A stretch of 46,636 nucleotides of DNA from a virus. Within the stretch, counting starts at the first letter, position 1. Each line of letters opens with the position of its first letter. The stretch is from the IMG/VR virus record IMGVR_UViG_3300024999_000164, positions 1-46,636 of that record. The stretch is one strand, 5' to 3'. This document shows positions 43,887 through 46,636 of this stretch, piece after piece. The position numbers and the translations under genes are program-made. The notes beneath the pieces are model-generated. The model ran no database searches and was not told the DNA's origin. It was given only the letters and a program-made list of their open reading frames with translations.

Positions 43887-44177
43887 TTAACTTTTATCTC
43901 TTTCCCAAATTAATTCCCATCCACAACTTTCATAAAATATATCATAAGGATGGTTAGGTTTATATACTTTCACAATATTACTTAAACCATATTTATTATT
44001 ACTTAAATCATCATCAAAATAATCTAGGTCATCCCATATAAAATTTAACTTTGGATTAATTAATACATTTACTGTTTGATTATTTTTATAATTATGTTCT
44101 ACATTTAATAATACAATATACTCATCTTTATTTTCTAATATTATTTTCATACCAGTTCTTAAATCTAACTTTTTCAT
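43887..44177 (-). CDS. hypothetical protein, 96 aa
   Basis: Starts MKKLDLRTGMKIILENKDEY and ends CGWELIWERDKS; a small strand-rich fold is likely. The ATG at 44177 is 12 bases after GGAGG; the longer frame to 44210 runs across that site. Family not recognised. Confidence 0.62.
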   Translation of the reverse strand: MKKLDLRTGMKIILENKDEYIVLLNVEHNYKNNQTVNVLINPKLNFIWDDLDYFDDDLSNNKYGLSNIVKVYKPNHPYDIFYESCGWELIWERDKS

Positions 44178-44206
44178 TATATTAATAATCCTCCTTTTAT
44201 TTTTAA

Positions 44207-44419
44207 TCATATTCCCAATATACTACATATTTTCATTGTGGCATCTTCAACATTTAAACTATGTAACTTTTTATGTTTTTTAAGTTTCTGTATACTCTTA
44301 TGTAGGCTTTCATCTTGCTTCATTTCTGTTAAAATATTTCTTGCATTTTTATTTTCTTTTAGACTCCTATAGTGCTTTCTAAATTTTGTATTATATTTAA
44401 TATTGCTAAAAATCTCAAT
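44207..44419 (-). CDS. basic protein with apparent ATT start, 70 aa
   Basis: The clean frame reads (ATT)EIFSNIKYNTKFRKHYRSLK... and ends SILGI-TGA. AAAGGAGG at 44423-44430 is just ahead; ATT lies at 44417-44419, and a second ATT six bases further. A TTG there is in another frame and stops after 19 codons. Lysine-rich and helical, perhaps nucleic acid binding. Confidence 0.6.
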   Translation of the reverse strand: MEIFSNIKYNTKFRKHYRSLKENKNARNILTEMKQDESLHKSIQKLKKHKKLHSLNVEDATMKICSILGI

Positions 44420-44445
44420 CTTCCTCCTTTTATATTATTATATTA

Positions 44446-44613
44446 TTAATCTATTTCTATTAATTCTAACCATTCTACTTTAATTCTTTTAGGTTTCCAA
44501 TTATAAACCTTATCACCATTTTCATCTTTAACTTTTACTGCCCATATCCATTCTTCGTCAATATCATATCTAACCTTACTCCATACACAACCTTTCTTAT
44601 CTTTATATTGCAT
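44446..44613 (-). CDS. small tryptophan-rich protein, 55 aa
   Basis: Reads MQYKDKKGCVWSKVRYDIDE, with EEWIWAVKVKD and KVEWLELIEID; five tryptophans. ATG after GAGGTGAT. Family not recognised. Confidence 0.65.
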   Translation of the reverse strand: MQYKDKKGCVWSKVRYDIDEEWIWAVKVKDENGDKVYNWKPKRIKVEWLELIEID

Positions 44614-44635
44614 ATAGTATCACCTCAATTTTAAA

Positions 44636-44851
44636 TTAACTTTCATTTGCTTGGTGTTTTAACTTTTTAGCATATTTTTCTAATGATATTTTAATTCTTA
44701 TCATAATATTGATTCTCTCATTGTAATCTGTAGTATCATCATACCAAAACAATGAACGATTTTGCTGTTCTTGTTCTAATTTAATTTGCTCAACTAACCA
44801 TTTAACACAATCCTTTACACCTTCTGATTTATAAAGTAATTCTCTATTCAT
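44636..44851 (-). CDS. small helical protein, 71 aa
   Basis: Largely helical and charged (CVKWLVEQIKLEQEQQNRS). Unknown. ATG after AAGGTGAAAC. Confidence 0.62.
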   Translation of the reverse strand: MNRELLYKSEGVKDCVKWLVEQIKLEQEQQNRSLFWYDDTTDYNERINIMIRIKISLEKYAKKLKHQANES

Positions 44852-44859
44852 AGTTTCAC

Positions 44860-45168
44860 CTACCTTATATCACCTTTTCTAATCCTTCTTGCTAACTCTT
44901 CAAGCAAATCTTCATTGCTAACTTTAGTAATATCAAATTGGTCTACAAATTCATCTACTTCAATTTCTTCATCTTCTATTTTTTCTGTTTCTATAAATTC
45001 TAGATACTTTTCATACAATCTAAATTCTTCTTTACCCATCCATTTAATCCATCTACCACAACTAGAACAATAAAGTCCTGTTTGAATACCATTGTTTATT
45101 TTAGTATTCTGTTTTGTATGAAATTCTTCAAAACCGCATACACATTTATATTCATTTTTTAATTTCAT
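44860..45168 (-). CDS. zinc-ribbon protein, 102 aa
   Basis: YKCVCGFEEF and YCSSCGRW form a four-cysteine ribbon in residues 8-40; an acidic helical tail follows. Function unknown. ATG after GAGGAG. Confidence 0.68.
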   Translation of the reverse strand: MKLKNEYKCVCGFEEFHTKQNTKINNGIQTGLYCSSCGRWIKWMGKEEFRLYEKYLEFIETEKIEDEEIEVDEFVDQFDITKVSNEDLLEELARRIRKGDIR

Positions 45169-45188
45169 GCTATTAATTTCTCCTCATT

Positions 45189-45470
45189 TTAAATATAATT
45201 ATTTAACTTAGAATTAATAAATTCTATTTCATTATCTATAATTTTGTTAATTTGATTTATTGCAAAATTAGGCATATTAACTTTAAATTCAATACTATGA
45301 TTATAAGAAACTTCTATATTTATTTTTCTACAATTAATAGATAAACTTTTTATTTTTATTAAGTGTTCTTTTTGATCTATTAAATAATTATATTCCTTTA
45401 ATATTTCTTTTGCTGCATTTCCTTGTTCTACTTTATCTTTTAATTCTTTAATTTTTGTTTCACTTAACAT
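45189..45470 (-). CDS. hypothetical protein, 93 aa
   Basis: MLSETKIKELKDKVEQGNAA begins a coiled coil, followed by strands. ATG at 45470 follows AAGGAGG; an in-frame ATG 45 bases upstream lies before that site and is rejected. Family not recognised. Confidence 0.62.
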   Translation of the reverse strand: MLSETKIKELKDKVEQGNAAKEILKEYNYLIDQKEHLIKIKSLSINCRKINIEVSYNHSIEFKVNMPNFAINQINKIIDNEIEFINSKLNNYI

Positions 45471-45530
45471 AATTAATTTCCTCCTTGTTAAATTATAACA
45501 AATTGCAAATTTCATTCAAATATTCGTTTT

Positions 45531-45559
45531 TCTAAACCCTTGATTTATAAGGGTTTAGA
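45531..45559 (-). repeat. 11-bp inverted repeat with CCCTTATAAATC loop element
   Basis: Arms TCTAAACCCTT / AAGGGTTTAGA around GATTTAT. The inner 23 bases equal 38906-38928. It lies between two genes. Confidence 0.65.
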
Positions 45560-45578
45560 GGGTATGCCATTTTTAGTT

Positions 45579-46233
45579 TTATTCATTTTTATATGATTCA
45601 ACGCAATTTTTCAATATTTCTTTAAATTCATCTAAATTAATATTCTGATTCATATAACTGTCCCTTAAAAAATATTTATAGCACATAATTTGAAATCCTG
45701 TAGGCTTATATAAGAAATTAGGTTGAATTAATCTACAATTATTTTTGTGTTCTTTGTCTTTTACCCACTCTTCAAAACTTTCATCTAATCCACAAGTACA
45801 ATGTACTGCACAACCATTTGGAAAAGAAAGATTGAACATTTTACAATATTTTTTTCTTATTTTATTTTCTATTTTATCACATATCTTATAATCTAATTCT
45901 TTAGGAGAATCCAAATGACCATATCTATTAATCTTCCATCCTTTTTCTATCAAATCTTTCTCAATCAATTTCTGATAGCAATTATCTTTATGTACTTTAC
46001 CTTCCCACCATTTATCAATCATATCTTCTAAACCACATGTACATTCACTATCCCAATCATAAGGCATTAATTTAAATGTATCATTTTTCATATCCTCTTT
46101 CACCATTCACACATCCATAAGCATCTGCATTAATTTCATATATAAAATTATTAAAAAATACATTACTCCAAGATTCTCTATCAATAGGATAATTACCTCT
46201 TGAATGTCCAAAAATTGCATTTCCTAATTCCAT
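45579..46233 (-). pseudogene. phage hypothetical broken by a one-base insertion in an A-run
   Basis: ATG at 46233 (after AAAGGAGG) reads MELGNAIFGHSRGNYPIDRE to GYEK-TGA at 46081. The other frame goes on from NDTFKLMPYDWDSECTCGLED to ESYKNE at 45579. Removing one A from the run at 46084-46088 joins them as GYENDTFKL. From memory, a single phage family has this N terminus, a CTCG motif twice and the closing RDSYMNQ, so this is one gene of about 217 residues. Confidence 0.82.
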
Positions 46234-46260
46234 AATTTTTATTCCTCCTTTATATTTACT

Positions 46261-46446
46261 TTATTTATTAATTCTAAAATCAGTATAATTAATTTTATAT
46301 TTTACTTCAACATTATCATTATAATCTTGAATTATTCTTTTAATACTATCAAGAATATTATTATAACTAGAATCATTTTGACTACCATTATAAAGTATAT
46401 TACTAAGTCCTTGCATTGTATTTTTGAGATAATTAAATGCTGACAT
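46261..46446 (-). CDS. small hypothetical protein, 61 aa
   Basis: Helical start MSAFNYLKNTMQGLSNILYN and strand-like end YKINYTDFRINK. Family not recognised. ATG after AGGAGA. Confidence 0.6.
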   Translation of the reverse strand: MSAFNYLKNTMQGLSNILYNGSQNDSSYNNILDSIKRIIQDYNDNVEVKYKINYTDFRINK

Positions 46447-46485
46447 TATATCTTCTCCTTTTAATTGTATTTTAATATTATTTTA

Positions 46486-46636
46486 TTAATCTATCAATTC
46501 ACAAACAGTATCATTATCACCATAATAATATTTGTTTACCTTTGATGAATGTAATTTATTACAATAATAACAATGCCAATAACCAAAATATTTTAATACT
46601 CTATATTTCTTACCATAAGGATGATATTTGAATAAA
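46486..46636 (-). CDS. partial protein with CxxC site
   Basis: The gene enters from the right edge. Visible residues include YWHCYYCNKLHSSKV and end NDTVCELID. The HCYYCNKLH segment suggests one half of a zinc site. Its start is outside the window. Confidence 0.6.
   Translation of the reverse strand, partial: LFKYHPYGKKYRVLKYFGYWHCYYCNKLHSSKVNKYYYGDNDTVCELID

Noticed and set aside
1-46636. CRISPR array, tRNA or rRNA genes, insertion sequence
   Set aside because: No regularly spaced repeats, cloverleaf or transposase motifs were seen on either strand by eye; a tRNA scan was not possible.

Overview
The window is a very AT-rich stretch of a large double-stranded DNA phage (or phage-like plasmid prophage) of a low-GC Gram-positive host. 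Essentially every gene reads leftward on the minus strand. Genes are packed with gaps of a few bases, most starts follow strong AAAGGAGG-type ribosome binding sites, TTG starts are common, and SigA-type promoters (TTGACA, 17 bp, TATAAT or TATACT) sit in front of short operons. A clostridial-type host is my best guess; no host marker gene is present. Coordinates are window positions, and gene order is given in the direction of transcription (right to left).

Region 1 (14.3 to 1 kb) is a near-complete replisome: a 93-aa protein, an SSB with an acidic tail, a Sak4-like RecA-fold ATPase, a zinc-ribbon protein, DnaB helicase, DnaG primase, RecJ and a PHP-containing DnaE polymerase. dnaB and dnaE are each split by a group I intron carrying a related LAGLIDADG endonuclease gene. 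A free-standing VSR-like nuclease lies between dnaG and recJ. dnaE has no ATG, GTG or TTG start and appears to begin at AUU.

Region 2 (20.0 to 14.6 kb) is the most unusual: one transcription unit reading NAD-dependent ligase LigA, macrodomain protein, a second VSR-like nuclease, then a WGR-PARP ADP-ribosyltransferase with an intact H-Y-E triad. This is an NAD-using DNA-break module with an ADP-ribosylation writer and a probable eraser.

Region 3 (25.4 to 20.8 kb) is an apparent RNA-repair operon under its own promoter: HNH nuclease, RNA ligase, COG3541-type nucleotidyltransferase and CCA-adding enzyme.

Region 4 (36.5 to 30.9 kb) holds dCMP deaminase, a HIGH-motif nucleotidyltransferase, a coiled-coil protein, a DNA adenine methyltransferase-like protein and an SNF2-like helicase; the last two abut with no gap.

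Regions 25.5 to 30.8 kb and 36.6 to 46.6 kb are small accessory genes: zinc ribbons, membrane proteins and phage hypotheticals. Six of them carry an in-frame stop, a homopolymer frameshift or a 20-bp tandem duplication, and four genes outside the replisome core (three here plus the first intron endonuclease) seem to lack a standard start codon. Either the sequence has errors here or these accessory genes are decaying. Perfect inverted repeats without U-tracts mark many gene boundaries. No tRNA, rRNA, CRISPR array or structural phage gene was seen.
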